Notes: generated by a model from the sequence alone, not told the origin. 64,000 nucleotides of DNA from an uncultured Parabacteroides sp. (GCA_944325355.1 CALUZS010000014.1:18119-82118); one strand, 5' to 3'. Counted from the first letter of the stretch, positions 34,529 to 43,476 are shown. Numbers and translations are program-made.

Positions 34529-35233
34529 TTAATACATTCCGTTACTGTATCGGTTGTTACAAGGCTGGGACCTGCGCCCAAAATCCCAAGTAACGGTCAA
34601 CAATAACAAAGAATACCAATCTTTATTTTTAAATAATCCGCTGTCGATATGATAGGGATTATCTAACGTTTCGTCTCCTTCCAGTTTGTCTCCAAACAGT
34701 TTGCGGAAAGAAAATTCACAACCGATGTTCAAGCGGTTGTGAATCTTATATTTCATTCCGACACCCAATGGGATATTTAAACCGACAAACGTCGAAGCCC
34801 CACCCGGTGCGACTGTCATTCCTAATCCTGCCAATATGTAGGGCGAAAAGCGTTTTGTATTCATGTACGAATATTTATCGCTATATGGGAAAAAGTTAAA
34901 TTCCAGCTGTCCTCCGAGTTCTAAAAAATTGCGGGAGAACGATGTCTGATTATTTTCCGGGAACACATTATCCGAATCGGATGTGTCTCCCGAAATTTTT
35001 CCCCACATAAGGTCAGTCTTTATCGCCCATCTGAAATTCGGATTATAGCGGAACAGTAATCCGACAGAGGGATTCATTCTTTTGAAGAACCCATTTTTGT
35101 TGGCATCCCCCATGTAGAATGCTCCTCCAGCTGCTCCTCCGATTTCAAATTTATATTCTTGCGCTTTCACGTTTGAAAGCAAATTTATCAATACAAATAG
35201 AATAAATAAATGCCGTTTACAAGAATTTGTCAT
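34529..35233 (-). CDS. DUF6089 outer-membrane protein
   Basis: This is a 234-residue protein with a signal peptide (1-24, VKAQ) and an eight-stranded-barrel-like pattern. The N-terminal strand GGAAGGAFYMGDANK and the central GLGMTVAPGGASTF are the family marks I recognise. Function is unknown. It is conserved next to uppS and bamA in Bacteroidales, which suggests a link to envelope assembly; that part is inference. Confidence 0.82.
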   Translation of the reverse strand: MTNSCKRHLFILFVLINLLSNVKAQEYKFEIGGAAGGAFYMGDANKNGFFKRMNPSVGLLFRYNPNFRWAIKTDLMWGKISGDTSDSDNVFPENNQTSFSRNFLELGGQLEFNFFPYSDKYSYMNTKRFSPYILAGLGMTVAPGGASTFVGLNIPLGVGMKYKIHNRLNIGCEFSFRKLFGDKLEGDETLDNPYHIDSGLFKNKDWYSLLLLTVTWDFGRRSQPCNNRYSNGMY

Positions 35234-35312
35234 GTTTTTAATGATTATCTTATTTCTTTCAACGGCAAAAAGTGGATAAAATTATACCACTTTTATCAAT
35301 TCCTGTTGGAGT

Positions 35313-36692
35313 TTATTCCTCATCGAATCCCAAACGGTTTATCCGTCCTTTCCAAATGTCATCCATTGTCCTTGCGCTGGATGAAGTTTTCCCTCCAAAA
35401 AGCAATATGTATTTTTCGTCATCCATGCATATGGAAGAGTAACCTCTTGCCGCGAAATTTTCCGGCATGACAACCATCGTATCGGATACGGCCCATGTTA
35501 GTCCCCTATCTGTTGACAAATAAATGTCCTTCAATGCCCGTCCATTACTGTCGATTCCTCCGATTAACATCAGTTTATTGTCATAAAAAGCGAGCATGGC
35601 ACCTTCCCTCGAAGAGAAATTCATGCCGTTTTCAGAAGAAAGCTGTACCCATGAATACCCGTCGGTAGTTGCCCAGCAGCTGTTTTGCAGAAGTTTTGCG
35701 GCAGACGTTCCTCCGGCTATGTTCAAATACGCATGGTTTACATTCTCATAATTGGCGGATGCAAAATCGTTTATCGGGAAAGATTCCGGAACTTCCTCGC
35801 CAAGTATCCATTGTCCGGAGGTATCCATTGCGGCGAAAGAGTAAATACCGTTTGACAAAGCCAGTGCCGATAGCATGATATCCGGTTGGGTCGCACTGCT
35901 GTTTACCATGCCGAATATTCCTACGATATTTGGCATTTCGGGTGTGGAGTAAGCTTCCCAATCCAGCCCGTTCTCGGAACGTAGTACGCCACCATTCCTA
36001 TTCGGGAGATAAAGATAATCCCCGCAAGCGGTCAACTGGTATAAGTTAATGTTTATGTCCGATAATCCGGTCAAAGGCAATTCTTCCCAATATTGCAGGT
36101 CGTCCGCCGTGGAATAATACAACTCAAACTGGTTTGAAGAATTTTTTATGTATTGGAAATAGACTTTTTCATCGTTGTATGTGTAAGGAATTACTTTTTG
36201 TTCTAAAGAGGATTCCCCGAGCATTTCCTGAGTCACTTGGTTCCATTGCATGGAATCAGGAACTACTGTATGGATATTTACCCAAGCCAGGTAAGATTTG
36301 GAGGAACTGTTGTTGTAAGCTGAATTAACCGTAAAACGGACAGGCTTGGAAAAGTCGATGGAATCCGTGGAATTCCAATAATATGTAGTATCTCCCAAGG
36401 CTTCCGGGGAGATTTCAATGGAGCCTGCCCCTGCATTTACGGAAACCTGGCATAAAACATTTTTTATTTCCGTGCCGACGGGCATGGAGTCGATATTGTA
36501 GATGTAGCCGTTGATTTGATCGATAGTAAATCGTACGTCATTCAAGCCGGGAACTGAATCGTTCGTTAGCGTGAATGCGCTGATTTGGCAATCTGTAAGC
36601 TGTGTATAGTCATATTCATCACCTGATAGACAAGAAACAAGCGAAAGCCCGCAAATTCCTGTCAACAAAAATAGTATAATTCTATTCTTCAT
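35313..36692 (-). CDS. DUF6242 lipoprotein with Kelch-like repeats
   Basis: The protein has 459 residues from MKNRIILFLL at 36692. The lipoprotein signal ends SLVSC (Cys21). An N-terminal Ig-like region (about 30-165) is followed by repeats of the SxDGLxWE / DGYSWVQL / DRGLTWAV type. These suggest a beta-propeller. Ligand and function are unknown. It leads the DUF6089-uppS-bamA block with 79 bp to the next gene and has its own promoter. Confidence 0.82.
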   Translation of the reverse strand: MKNRIILFLLTGICGLSLVSCLSGDEYDYTQLTDCQISAFTLTNDSVPGLNDVRFTIDQINGYIYNIDSMPVGTEIKNVLCQVSVNAGAGSIEISPEALGDTTYYWNSTDSIDFSKPVRFTVNSAYNNSSSKSYLAWVNIHTVVPDSMQWNQVTQEMLGESSLEQKVIPYTYNDEKVYFQYIKNSSNQFELYYSTADDLQYWEELPLTGLSDININLYQLTACGDYLYLPNRNGGVLRSENGLDWEAYSTPEMPNIVGIFGMVNSSATQPDIMLSALALSNGIYSFAAMDTSGQWILGEEVPESFPINDFASANYENVNHAYLNIAGGTSAAKLLQNSCWATTDGYSWVQLSSENGMNFSSREGAMLAFYDNKLMLIGGIDSNGRALKDIYLSTDRGLTWAVSDTMVVMPENFAARGYSSICMDDEKYILLFGGKTSSSARTMDDIWKGRINRLGFDEE

Positions 36693-36719
36693 CGTGTAAA
36701 GTTGTTGCGTATAAAGGCA

Positions 36720-36727
36720 CAAAAGTA
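36720..36727 (-). promoter_or_regulatory. -7 box of the DUF6242 gene
   Basis: TACTTTTG on the minus strand (36727-36720), 27 bp before the ATG at 36692; it probably serves the downstream envelope genes too. Confidence 0.5.
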
Positions 36728-36810
36728 GAAACATTTTCTTTTCCACTAGCTATATGCCCGAATATTTTATTTAATTTAATCCATTTTAGAATCATTAGTT
36801 GATTTTTTAT

Positions 36811-37881
36811 TTATTCTTCAACCCTTTTGAATCGTTGGAGTATATGCCCGTCATTCTCTTTAGAAACAGTGATTTGTTCCATTCGGTATGACTTTCGCAG
36901 CTCGGGCGCTTTTATGCCGCTCCCCAGAAAGACGGGTGAAGTCTCGATTCTCGCTTCATCCCAATAGGGCGATGCCAGAAATTGTTCCAGAGTGTGTGTG
37001 CCGCCTTCTACAATCAGCGAATTAAGTTTCTTTGTGTAAAGAATTTCCATTATTTGTGGAATCAGGGATGAGAAGTTCGTTTGGATATATTCTATGTTAT
37101 TGCCAATTTTGTTAGGCTGTTTTTTCTCTGTCAGGACAAGAGTCGGAGCGGAGTCGTCGAACAGGTGGTGATGGGCTGGTATTTTTAGTGTCCGGTCTAT
37201 TACGACACGAACCGGATTCTTTCCATCCCATGAACGGACTGTGAGCGAAGGATTGTCGAGCAGAGCTGTATGTGTGCCAACCAATATCGCTGCACTTTCT
37301 GCCCGTAGGCGATGGACCATCCTTCTCGTCCGTGATGATGAGAGCACTACCGGCGGTATCTCATTGTTTTCTCTCAGGATATCAATATATCCATCTGCGC
37401 TTTGTGCCCATTTCAAGATTACATACGGGCGATGTTTTTCTTGCATGGTCATGAATGCGAGATTCAGTTCCCTCGCCTCTTTTTCCAATATTCCGGTGAC
37501 AACCTCGACCCCGGCGTTACGGAGCATGCGGACGCCTCTGCCTGCCACTTCCGGAAACGGGTCAAGGCATCCAACTACGACGCGTGGAATTTGCTTGTGT
37601 ATAATAAATTCGGCGCATGGCGGTGTCTTCCCGTAATGTGAACATGGCTCTAAACTGACATATAGCGTTGCATTTTTTAGCAGGGATTCATCTTTTACCG
37701 CTGTTATGGCGTTCACTTCTGCATGAGGTCCGCCACAACAACGATGGAAGCCTTCTCCAATAATCAGTCCGTCTTTGTCGACCAATACGGCGCCTACCAT
37801 CGGATTTGGAGCGGTATATCCTGCTCCGTTGCGGGCTATTTGTATGCAACGCTGCATGTATTTTTCGTTAATAGTTATCAT
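36811..37881 (-). CDS. ribD: Bifunctional riboflavin deaminase/reductase
   Basis: This is a 356-residue enzyme of riboflavin synthesis. The N-terminal deaminase has zinc ligands His53 (HAE), Cys80 and Cys89 (PCSHYGKTPPC), with Glu55 as proton shuttle. The C-terminal reductase begins near residue 152 with YVILKWAQSADGYI. It converts the deaminated product to the ribitylamino-uracil phosphate. No FMN riboswitch is visible upstream. It is divergent from prmC across a 205-bp gap. Confidence 0.95.
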   Translation of the reverse strand: MITINEKYMQRCIQIARNGAGYTAPNPMVGAVLVDKDGLIIGEGFHRCCGGPHAEVNAITAVKDESLLKNATLYVSLEPCSHYGKTPPCAEFIIHKQIPRVVVGCLDPFPEVAGRGVRMLRNAGVEVVTGILEKEARELNLAFMTMQEKHRPYVILKWAQSADGYIDILRENNEIPPVVLSSSRTRRMVHRLRAESAAILVGTHTALLDNPSLTVRSWDGKNPVRVVIDRTLKIPAHHHLFDDSAPTLVLTEKKQPNKIGNNIEYIQTNFSSLIPQIMEILYTKKLNSLIVEGGTHTLEQFLASPYWDEARIETSPVFLGSGIKAPELRKSYRMEQITVSKENDGHILQRFKRVEE

Positions 37882-38001
37882 CTTGTTTTAATATTGGCGT
37901 GGGAAAGATAGAAGATTTATTTTATTTAGCAAAATAAGGCGGATAAAATCGGATAAGTTATCGACGAACAGGATAATCATGCGACTGCTTTTTATTGAAT
38001 T

Positions 38002-38031
38002 TTTGGAATTATCCGTTTTTTTGTATGTTTG
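38002..38031 (+). promoter_or_regulatory. Promoter of the prmC-recX-comF operon
   Basis: TTTG (38002-38005), 18 bp, then the exact -7 box TATGTTTG (38024-38031); the ATG is 55 bp downstream. Confidence 0.6.
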
Positions 38032-38086
38032 TAACCAGATAAATAAAGGCAAATGTTTTTAAGAGGTTTCTAATTATTTATTAGCT

Positions 38087-38941
38087 ATGGATGATTTACT
38101 TTTGGAATTAAGGCATACCCTTATAGACCGTTTTACAAAAGATGAGGTGCGGACTTACATATTTATAATAATGAAAGAGGTCTGCGGCTTGAAACCATAT
38201 CAGATTTTATTGGATAAGGATGTCTTGATTACAAAGAACCAAAGGCGTTTGGCATTGGAATATGCGCGACGGATTTCAGCCGACGAGCCTGTCCAGTATG
38301 TGTTTGGGAAAGAAGAATTTTTTAATTTGCAGTTTGCTGTGAATCCTTCGGTGTTGATCCCTCGTCCGGAAACGACCGAGTTAGTCGAAATGGTATTGGA
38401 AGACTATATGGGTTCCGCTCCTCGGATATTGGATATAGGTACCGGGAGTGGATGCATTGCCATCTCTTTGGCAAAATATTTGCCGGAGGCGAAAGTTTTT
38501 GCCCTCGATGTTTCGGAGGAGGCATTGGCTGTTGCCCGTGAGAACGCTAATTCCAATGGAGTAAAAGTCACTTTCGGACAAAAAGATATTCTTAGGGATA
38601 AAAACGAGGATGACTTTGTCAGTAGCAGAATTTATGATTGTATCGTGAGCAATCCGCCTTATGTTACGAACAGCGAGAAACTAAAAATGGAACGCAATGT
38701 GCTTGAGTATGAGCCGGAGTTGGCACTTTTTGTGTCGGATGAGGATCCACTGGTGTTTTATCGGGTAATCTCGGATTTCGCAATAAGGCATCTTGCTACA
38801 AACGGTTCGCTTTATTTTGAAATCAACCAACGTTTCGGACAGGAGACAGTGAACCTGTTGCGGAAAAAAGGCAAGTATAGGAGTGTTGAACTGTTTAAGG
38901 ATATTTCCGGAAATGACCGGATGATTCGTGCCCGGGTATGA
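38087..38941 (+). CDS. prmC: Peptide chain release factor N5-glutamine methyltransferase
   Basis: This is a 284-residue SAM-dependent methyltransferase. The SAM motif ILDIGTGSGCIAISLA lies near residue 110, and the catalytic NPPY is in VSNPPYVT. It methylates the GGQ glutamine of release factors RF1 and RF2. Its stop codon overlaps the recX start (ATGA). Confidence 0.96.
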   Translation: MDDLLLELRHTLIDRFTKDEVRTYIFIIMKEVCGLKPYQILLDKDVLITKNQRRLALEYARRISADEPVQYVFGKEEFFNLQFAVNPSVLIPRPETTELVEMVLEDYMGSAPRILDIGTGSGCIAISLAKYLPEAKVFALDVSEEALAVARENANSNGVKVTFGQKDILRDKNEDDFVSSRIYDCIVSNPPYVTNSEKLKMERNVLEYEPELALFVSDEDPLVFYRVISDFAIRHLATNGSLYFEINQRFGQETVNLLRKKGKYRSVELFKDISGNDRMIRARV

Positions 38942-39426
38942 AAGAATTGAGTGAGATGGAGGTCCTGCATCGTTGTGCAGCTTATTGTTCTACAGCGGAA
39001 CGGTGTGTACAAGACGTGAAACGCAAAATGAAAAACGCTGGATTGCCCGAGGAAGCTTGTGGACGTCTGCTTGCTCGTTTGCAAGAGGGGAAATATATTG
39101 ACGAGGAACGTTATGCTCGGAGTTTTGTAAATGACAAGCTGCGGTTTAACAAGTGGGGGCGTGCCAAGATTTTGTATGAGTTGCAGAAAAAAGGAATCCC
39201 ATCGGCTATTTGTAATGATGCGCTTTCTTCTATTGATGAGACGGAATATATAAATCTCCTTTTTGCTGTACTGGAGACGAAAAGGCGGTCGCTCAGAACC
39301 GCTGACGGAACGGATTTGTATCGTAAGCTGATGCGTTTCGCCCAAGGACGCGGTTTCGGGATGCGCGAATCGTCTGCTTGTCTGAAGCGGTTGCTAAAGG
39401 ATGTGGAATATGACGATATGGAATGA
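38938..39426 (+). CDS. recX: RecX-family RecA regulator
   Basis: This is a 162-residue all-helical protein of RecX triple-helix repeats (RCVQDVKRKMKNAGLP, YIDEERYARSFVNDKL, KWGRAKILYELQKKGI). RecX inhibits or modulates RecA filaments. recA is not in the window. The start codon overlaps prmC by four bases and its end overlaps comF, so the three genes are translationally coupled. Confidence 0.92.
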   Translation: MKELSEMEVLHRCAAYCSTAERCVQDVKRKMKNAGLPEEACGRLLARLQEGKYIDEERYARSFVNDKLRFNKWGRAKILYELQKKGIPSAICNDALSSIDETEYINLLFAVLETKRRSLRTADGTDLYRKLMRFAQGRGFGMRESSACLKRLLKDVEYDDME

Positions 39427-40093
39427 ACTGTTTCGGCTGTTCTATCCGGCGTTGTGCGTGTCTTGCGGTCGCCCGCTGGTAAGGGGGGAAGACCAGATAT
39501 GTATCCGTTGCTTGTCTGATTTGCCGGTTTATCATCCGTCGGCAGAGAAACATTTTGAACAGATTGCGGCAATTTGCCCATTTGTTGGGAGTATTGAGAT
39601 TTTCCTCCGTTATGATAAAGGAGGAAAGGTGCAGCATTTGATTCATAAGTTGAAATATTACGGTCAAAAACAGTTGGGCTTCCGTTTGGGCGTTCTTGCC
39701 GCATTGCATCTCCAACGGGCAGAAAGCCCTATATGCAAAGCGGATGTATTAATACCGGTCCCGCTTCATCCCCGTAAGCAGCGCAAGAGAGGATATAACC
39801 AGGCGGAGTGGATTTGCAAAGGAATGAGTTCCGTGTTGCAAATACCGGTAGATACACGTTTCTTGCACCGGGTCAGTTATACAGAGACACAGACGAAAAA
39901 GAGTGTGGCTGAACGCTGGGACAATTTGCATTCCCGGTTCCGGGTGGATGGAACATGCGATTGGCAGGGGAAGCGGTTGGTACTGGTGGACGATGTGTTG
40001 ACTACAGGTGCGACGTTGGTCGATTGTGCTTCAGCGATAAATGCAAAGTCCGTAACATCGGATGTCACTCTGTTCGCACTAAGTGCTGTGTAG
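39410..40093 (+). CDS. ComF-family phosphoribosyltransferase-like protein
   Basis: The protein has 227 residues from the ATG at 39410, preferred over 39401 because AAAGG lies nine bases upstream. An N-terminal zinc-ribbon-like part (CVSCGRPLVRGEDQICIRC) leads to a PRTase domain with VLIPVPLHPRKQRKRGYNQAE and the PRPP loop LVLVDDVLTTGAT. ComF proteins act in DNA uptake in competent bacteria. Here a general DNA-metabolic role is more likely. It overlaps recX by 17 bp. Confidence 0.92.
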   Translation: MTIWNELFRLFYPALCVSCGRPLVRGEDQICIRCLSDLPVYHPSAEKHFEQIAAICPFVGSIEIFLRYDKGGKVQHLIHKLKYYGQKQLGFRLGVLAALHLQRAESPICKADVLIPVPLHPRKQRKRGYNQAEWICKGMSSVLQIPVDTRFLHRVSYTETQTKKSVAERWDNLHSRFRVDGTCDWQGKRLVLVDDVLTTGATLVDCASAINAKSVTSDVTLFALSAV

Positions 40094-40124
40094 TTATCGT
40101 TAAAATCCTGAAAAAAGAGCGGAA

Positions 40125-40158
40125 TTTGCCTTTATATCCATCGGATTCCTTACTTTTG
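40125..40158 (+). promoter_or_regulatory. Promoter of pyrE
   Basis: TTTG (40125-40128), 22 bp, then TACTTTTG (40151-40158), 35 bp before the ATG. Confidence 0.6.
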
Positions 40159-40193
40159 CAAAAGTATATAAACTTAAATTGTAAGGATAGATT

Positions 40194-40832
40194 ATGAAAA
40201 CATTGGAAAGCTTAGTTGCAGAGAAATTGTTAAAGATCAAAGCTGTCAAATTGCAGCCGGCAAATCCTTTTACGTGGGCTTCAGGATGGAAGTCTCCGAT
40301 TTATAATGACAATAGAAAAACCTTATCATATCCGTCGGTTCGAAGCTTTATAAAGTTAGAATTGGCGCGTGTTATCAGTGAAAGTTATCCTGAAGCGGAT
40401 GCGATAGCCGGCGTTGCTACCGGAGCAATTGCCCAAGGCGCATTGGTGGCCGATTTATTGGGCTTGCCGTTTGTCTATATCCGTTCGACTCCAAAGGATC
40501 ATGGCTTGGAAAATCTGATAGAAGGAGAACTGAAGCCGGGATCAAAAGTTGTAATCGTGGAAGATTTGGTTTCGACGGGTGGCAGTAGCTTGAAAGCCGT
40601 TCAGGCTGTCCGTAATTTCGGATGCGACGTTATCGGCATGGTTGCCATTTTTACGTATGGATTCCCGGTAGCGGTACAGGCATTTAAGGACGCAAAAGTT
40701 ACATTGACGACTTTAAGCAATTATGACGCTGTGATAGAGGAGGCCGTAAGGACGAAATATATCGACCAATCTGAGATTGAAGTTTTACAAGAGTGGAGGA
40801 AAGACCCGGCGAATTGGGATCCGAACAAATAG
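40194..40832 (+). CDS. pyrE: Orotate phosphoribosyltransferase
   Basis: This is a 212-residue PRTase. The N-terminal FTWASGWKSPIYNDNRK segment and the PRPP-binding loop VVIVEDLVSTGGSS (about residues 118-131) are diagnostic. It makes OMP from orotate and PRPP in pyrimidine synthesis. It starts the pyrE-SRPBCC-argH-lipoprotein unit, with spacings of 12 and 5 bp and an 8-bp overlap. Confidence 0.97.
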   Translation: MKTLESLVAEKLLKIKAVKLQPANPFTWASGWKSPIYNDNRKTLSYPSVRSFIKLELARVISESYPEADAIAGVATGAIAQGALVADLLGLPFVYIRSTPKDHGLENLIEGELKPGSKVVIVEDLVSTGGSSLKAVQAVRNFGCDVIGMVAIFTYGFPVAVQAFKDAKVTLTTLSNYDAVIEEAVRTKYIDQSEIEVLQEWRKDPANWDPNK

Positions 40833-40844
40833 CAGGCGGATTAT

Positions 40845-41255
40845 ATGAGCGATTTTGTGAGCGAAATAAAAACGATTCCTTACAATGAGGATCGTATTTT
40901 CGGCATGTTATCTGATTTATCCAACTTGGAACGGGTAAAAGATAAAATTCCTCAAGATAAAATCAAGGAATTTGAGTTTGACTGTGACTCTTGCCGTTTC
41001 AATGTTGACCCTGTGGGAAAAATAGAGTTCCAGATTGTGGAAAGGGAACCGTATAAGACGGTCAAGTTTATGACGACGAATTCCCCGATACCGGTAACTC
41101 TTTGGATACAGTTGAAGCAGGTTGCCGAGAATGATACAAAGATGAAAATGACTATCCGTGCAGAGCTGAACGCTTTTATAAAGCCGATGGTCTCTAAACC
41201 TTTGCAAGATGCTGTTGATAAGATTTCGACAGTGATTGCTAATTTGCCATATTGA
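40845..41255 (+). CDS. SRPBCC (START-like) superfamily protein
   Basis: This is a 136-residue cytosolic protein with the beta-alpha-beta pattern of a polyketide-cyclase/START-like fold (SDLSNLERVKDKIPQDKI near the start and LQDAVDKISTVIANLPY as the long C-terminal helix). The cavity fold binds hydrophobic ligands; no ligand can be inferred. It is conserved between pyrE and argH in Bacteroidales as I recall. Confidence 0.8.
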   Translation: MSDFVSEIKTIPYNEDRIFGMLSDLSNLERVKDKIPQDKIKEFEFDCDSCRFNVDPVGKIEFQIVEREPYKTVKFMTTNSPIPVTLWIQLKQVAENDTKMKMTIRAELNAFIKPMVSKPLQDAVDKISTVIANLPY

Positions 41256-41260
41256 ATGAG

Positions 41261-42598
41261 ATGAAACTTTGGGAAAAGAATGTAAAAGTAGACCATGACG
41301 TTGACGTTTTTACTACGGGAAAAGACCGGGAAATGGACTTGTACCTGGCTAAGTATGATGTTTTGGGCTCGATGGCCCATATCACCATGTTGGAAAGTAT
41401 AGGTCTGTTGACGAATGATGAACTTCAGGTTTTGCTGAAAGAGCTGAGGACAATCTATGCCATTGCGGATAAAGGGGATTTTGTCATAGAAGAGGGGATA
41501 GAAGACGTTCATTCGCAGGTAGAACTGATGTTGACCCGCAAATTAGGCGATGTTGGTAAAAAAATACATAGCGGGCGTTCGCGAAACGACCAGGTGCTGC
41601 TTGATTTGAAATTGTTTACCAGGGCGCAGATTCAGGAGATTACAGAACTGGTCTCAGCACTTTTTGATGTTTTAATCAGCCAGAGTGAGCGTTATAAGAA
41701 TGTCTTGTTGCCGGGATATACGCATTTGCAGGTTGCCATGCCTTCTTCTTTCGGCCTGTGGTTCGGCGCGTATGCAGAGAGTCTGTTGGATGATTTGACT
41801 TTGTTACAAGCCGCTTATAAAGTCTGCAACCGCAATCCGCTTGGCTCGGCTGCCGGGTATGGCTCTTCTTTCCCGCTGAACCGGCAGATGACAACAGACC
41901 TTCTCGGCTTCGATTCGATGGACTATAATGTGGTTTATGCTCAGATGGGACGAGGTAAGATGGAACGTTGTGTCTCTTTTGCCTTGGCTTCCATTGCCGG
42001 GACACTTTCAAAACTGTCGTTTGATGCATGCTTGTATAATAGCCAGAATTTCTCTTTCATCAAACTTCCGGATAAATATACAACAGGGTCTAGCATTATG
42101 CCCCATAAGAAGAATCCGGATGTGTTTGAACTGACACGTGCCAAATGCAATAAGATACAAGGGCTCCCAACACAGATTACATTAATATGCAATAATTTGC
42201 CGTCAGGATATTTCCGTGATATGCAAATCATAAAGGAGGTTTTCCTGCCTGTATTCGATGAGCTGAAAGATTGCCTTCAGATGGTGGCTCACATGGTTCG
42301 GGAGATAGAAATTAATCCGCACATATTGGAAGATGACAAGTACCGGTTGATGTTCAGTGTAGAAGAGGTAAACCGCTTGGTGCTGCAGGGTGTTCCTTTC
42401 CGGGATGCTTACAAGCAAGTAGGCTTGTCAATAGAAGCGGGGGAATTTGTGCCGGATAAATCGGTTCATCATACCCATGAAGGAAGTATCGGGAATCTTT
42501 GCAACGATAAGATTTCTGCATTGATGCGGCAAACGGTGGACGGATTCTCTTTTGCGAAAGCGAATGAGGCTGAAAAGAAACTTGTTTCCGATGAATAA
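41261..42598 (+). CDS. argH: Argininosuccinate lyase
   Basis: The protein has 445 residues from the ATG at 41261; a TTG at 41252 overlaps the upstream stop and is less likely. The fumarase-superfamily signature GSSIMPHKKNPD is complete, and HSGRSRNDQV near residue 105 is diagnostic for argH. It releases arginine and fumarate from argininosuccinate. The last 8 bp overlap the next gene. Confidence 0.95.
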   Translation: MKLWEKNVKVDHDVDVFTTGKDREMDLYLAKYDVLGSMAHITMLESIGLLTNDELQVLLKELRTIYAIADKGDFVIEEGIEDVHSQVELMLTRKLGDVGKKIHSGRSRNDQVLLDLKLFTRAQIQEITELVSALFDVLISQSERYKNVLLPGYTHLQVAMPSSFGLWFGAYAESLLDDLTLLQAAYKVCNRNPLGSAAGYGSSFPLNRQMTTDLLGFDSMDYNVVYAQMGRGKMERCVSFALASIAGTLSKLSFDACLYNSQNFSFIKLPDKYTTGSSIMPHKKNPDVFELTRAKCNKIQGLPTQITLICNNLPSGYFRDMQIIKEVFLPVFDELKDCLQMVAHMVREIEINPHILEDDKYRLMFSVEEVNRLVLQGVPFRDAYKQVGLSIEAGEFVPDKSVHHTHEGSIGNLCNDKISALMRQTVDGFSFAKANEAEKKLVSDE

Positions 42599-43025
42599 AC
42601 TGAAAGTGATTTTTTTGTGTTTTGCCTTTTTATCGTGTGAAAAGGTTCAAGAAACAACAATTCCTTTGACCCGGGTTTATCTGGAAATAGATTTGGCTTA
42701 CCGAGACAAAGACCTTTTTGCGCTTCTTTGCCAGAAGGCTATCACTCAGCCGCGCACTGCCAGCGAATCAACAGGTTTTGGAGGCGTTTTAGTTGTGCAT
42801 GGTTTTGATGACATCTATTATGCATACGATTTGGCTTGCCCGCTTGAAGCCAATCGTTCGGTATGCCTTACCCCACTTGACGATGGTACGGCAATGTGCA
42901 ATTCCTGTGGAACTGTTTTTGACACGGCTTATGGTACGGGGACTCCGTTGAGCGGTGCTTCCCAATATCCTCTGCGGAAATACCTTGTGTCTGGTAGCGG
43001 AAGTGTATTGTATGTGACGAATTGA
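42591..43025 (+). CDS. Lipoprotein with Rieske-like fold and four cysteines
   Basis: The protein has 144 residues from the ATG at 42591, overlapping argH by 8 bp. A short lipoprotein signal ends AFLSC (Cys16). The C-terminal part aligns by eye with Rieske proteins: CPL at Cys83, then CNSCGTVFD (Cys103 and Cys106) and PLSGASQYPLRKY. Both Rieske histidines are missing; the second is Cys106. With Cys92 this gives four cysteines that could bind Fe or Zn. It is probably periplasmic. The metal and the function are unknown. Confidence 0.75.
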   Translation: MNKLKVIFLCFAFLSCEKVQETTIPLTRVYLEIDLAYRDKDLFALLCQKAITQPRTASESTGFGGVLVVHGFDDIYYAYDLACPLEANRSVCLTPLDDGTAMCNSCGTVFDTAYGTGTPLSGASQYPLRKYLVSGSGSVLYVTN

Positions 43026-43070
43026 AAAATGAATGCCGTTGTTTTGGGAAATCTTCGGGCTGAAACTTTT

Positions 43071-43113
43071 AAAAGGATTCCGGTTTTTTATAAAAAACCG
43101 GAATCCTTTTTTT
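43071..43113 (+). terminator. Terminator of the pyrE-argH unit (40-bp perfect palindrome)
   Basis: Bases 43071-43090 are the exact reverse complement of 43091-43110 with no spacer, followed by TTT. It would fold with a tight A/T loop and may work on both strands. Confidence 0.85.
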
Positions 43114-43160
43114 AAGACCTCCAAGTTAAGAGGGCAGGCACGTTTTTTCATGGGAAAAGA

Positions 43161-43191
43161 TTTGTGGGATTAAAAACTTTAATTACCTTTG
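43161..43191 (+). promoter_or_regulatory. Promoter of the tRNA Gly-Leu-Gly operon
   Basis: TTTG (43161-43164), exactly 19 bp, TACCTTTG (43184-43191). The first tRNA starts 18 bp later. This is the best consensus promoter in this region. Confidence 0.75.
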
Positions 43192-43208
43192 CATCGCAAA
43201 ATATAAAA

Positions 43209-43281
43209 GCGGAAGTAGCTCAGTTGGTAGAGCATAACCTTGCCAAGGTTAGGGTCGCGGGTTCGAGTCCCGTCTTCCGCT
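43209..43281 (+). tRNA. tRNA-Gly (GCC)
   Basis: The cloverleaf is complete: acceptor GCGGAAG/CTTCCGC, anticodon loop TTGCCAA with anticodon GCC, and T-loop TTCGAGT. It is identical over all 73 bases to the copy at 43403-43475. Confidence 0.95.
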
Positions 43282-43306
43282 CTTTTCTTTCTTTGCGAAG
43301 AAAGAT

Positions 43307-43391
43307 GCTCGAATGGTGGAATCGGTAGACACGAAGGACTTAAAATCCTTTGGCTATTGCAGCTGTGCGGGTTCAAGTCCCGCTTCGAGTA
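43307..43391 (+). tRNA. tRNA-Leu (TAA)
   Basis: This is an 85-nt class II tRNA with a long variable arm. The anticodon loop CTTAAAA reads TAA. The acceptor stem GCTCGAA/TTCGAGT closes with a terminal G-U pair. Confidence 0.95.
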
Positions 43392-43402
43392 CAGTAGATT
43401 TT

Positions 43403-43475
43403 GCGGAAGTAGCTCAGTTGGTAGAGCATAACCTTGCCAAGGTTAGGGTCGCGGGTTCGAGTCCCGTCTTCCGCT
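43403..43475 (+). tRNA. tRNA-Gly (GCC), second copy
   Basis: It is identical to the tRNA-Gly at 43209-43281 and lies 11 bp after tRNA-Leu in the same operon. Confidence 0.95.
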
Positions 43476-43476
43476 C

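Noticed and set aside
36811..38086. FMN riboswitch upstream of ribD
   Set aside because: The 205-bp gap lacks the conserved junction sequences of the RFN element and contains a divergent promoter for prmC instead.
43209..43475. The two identical 73-bp repeats as a mobile-element or CRISPR-like repeat
   Set aside because: They are tRNA-Gly genes with full cloverleaf structure.
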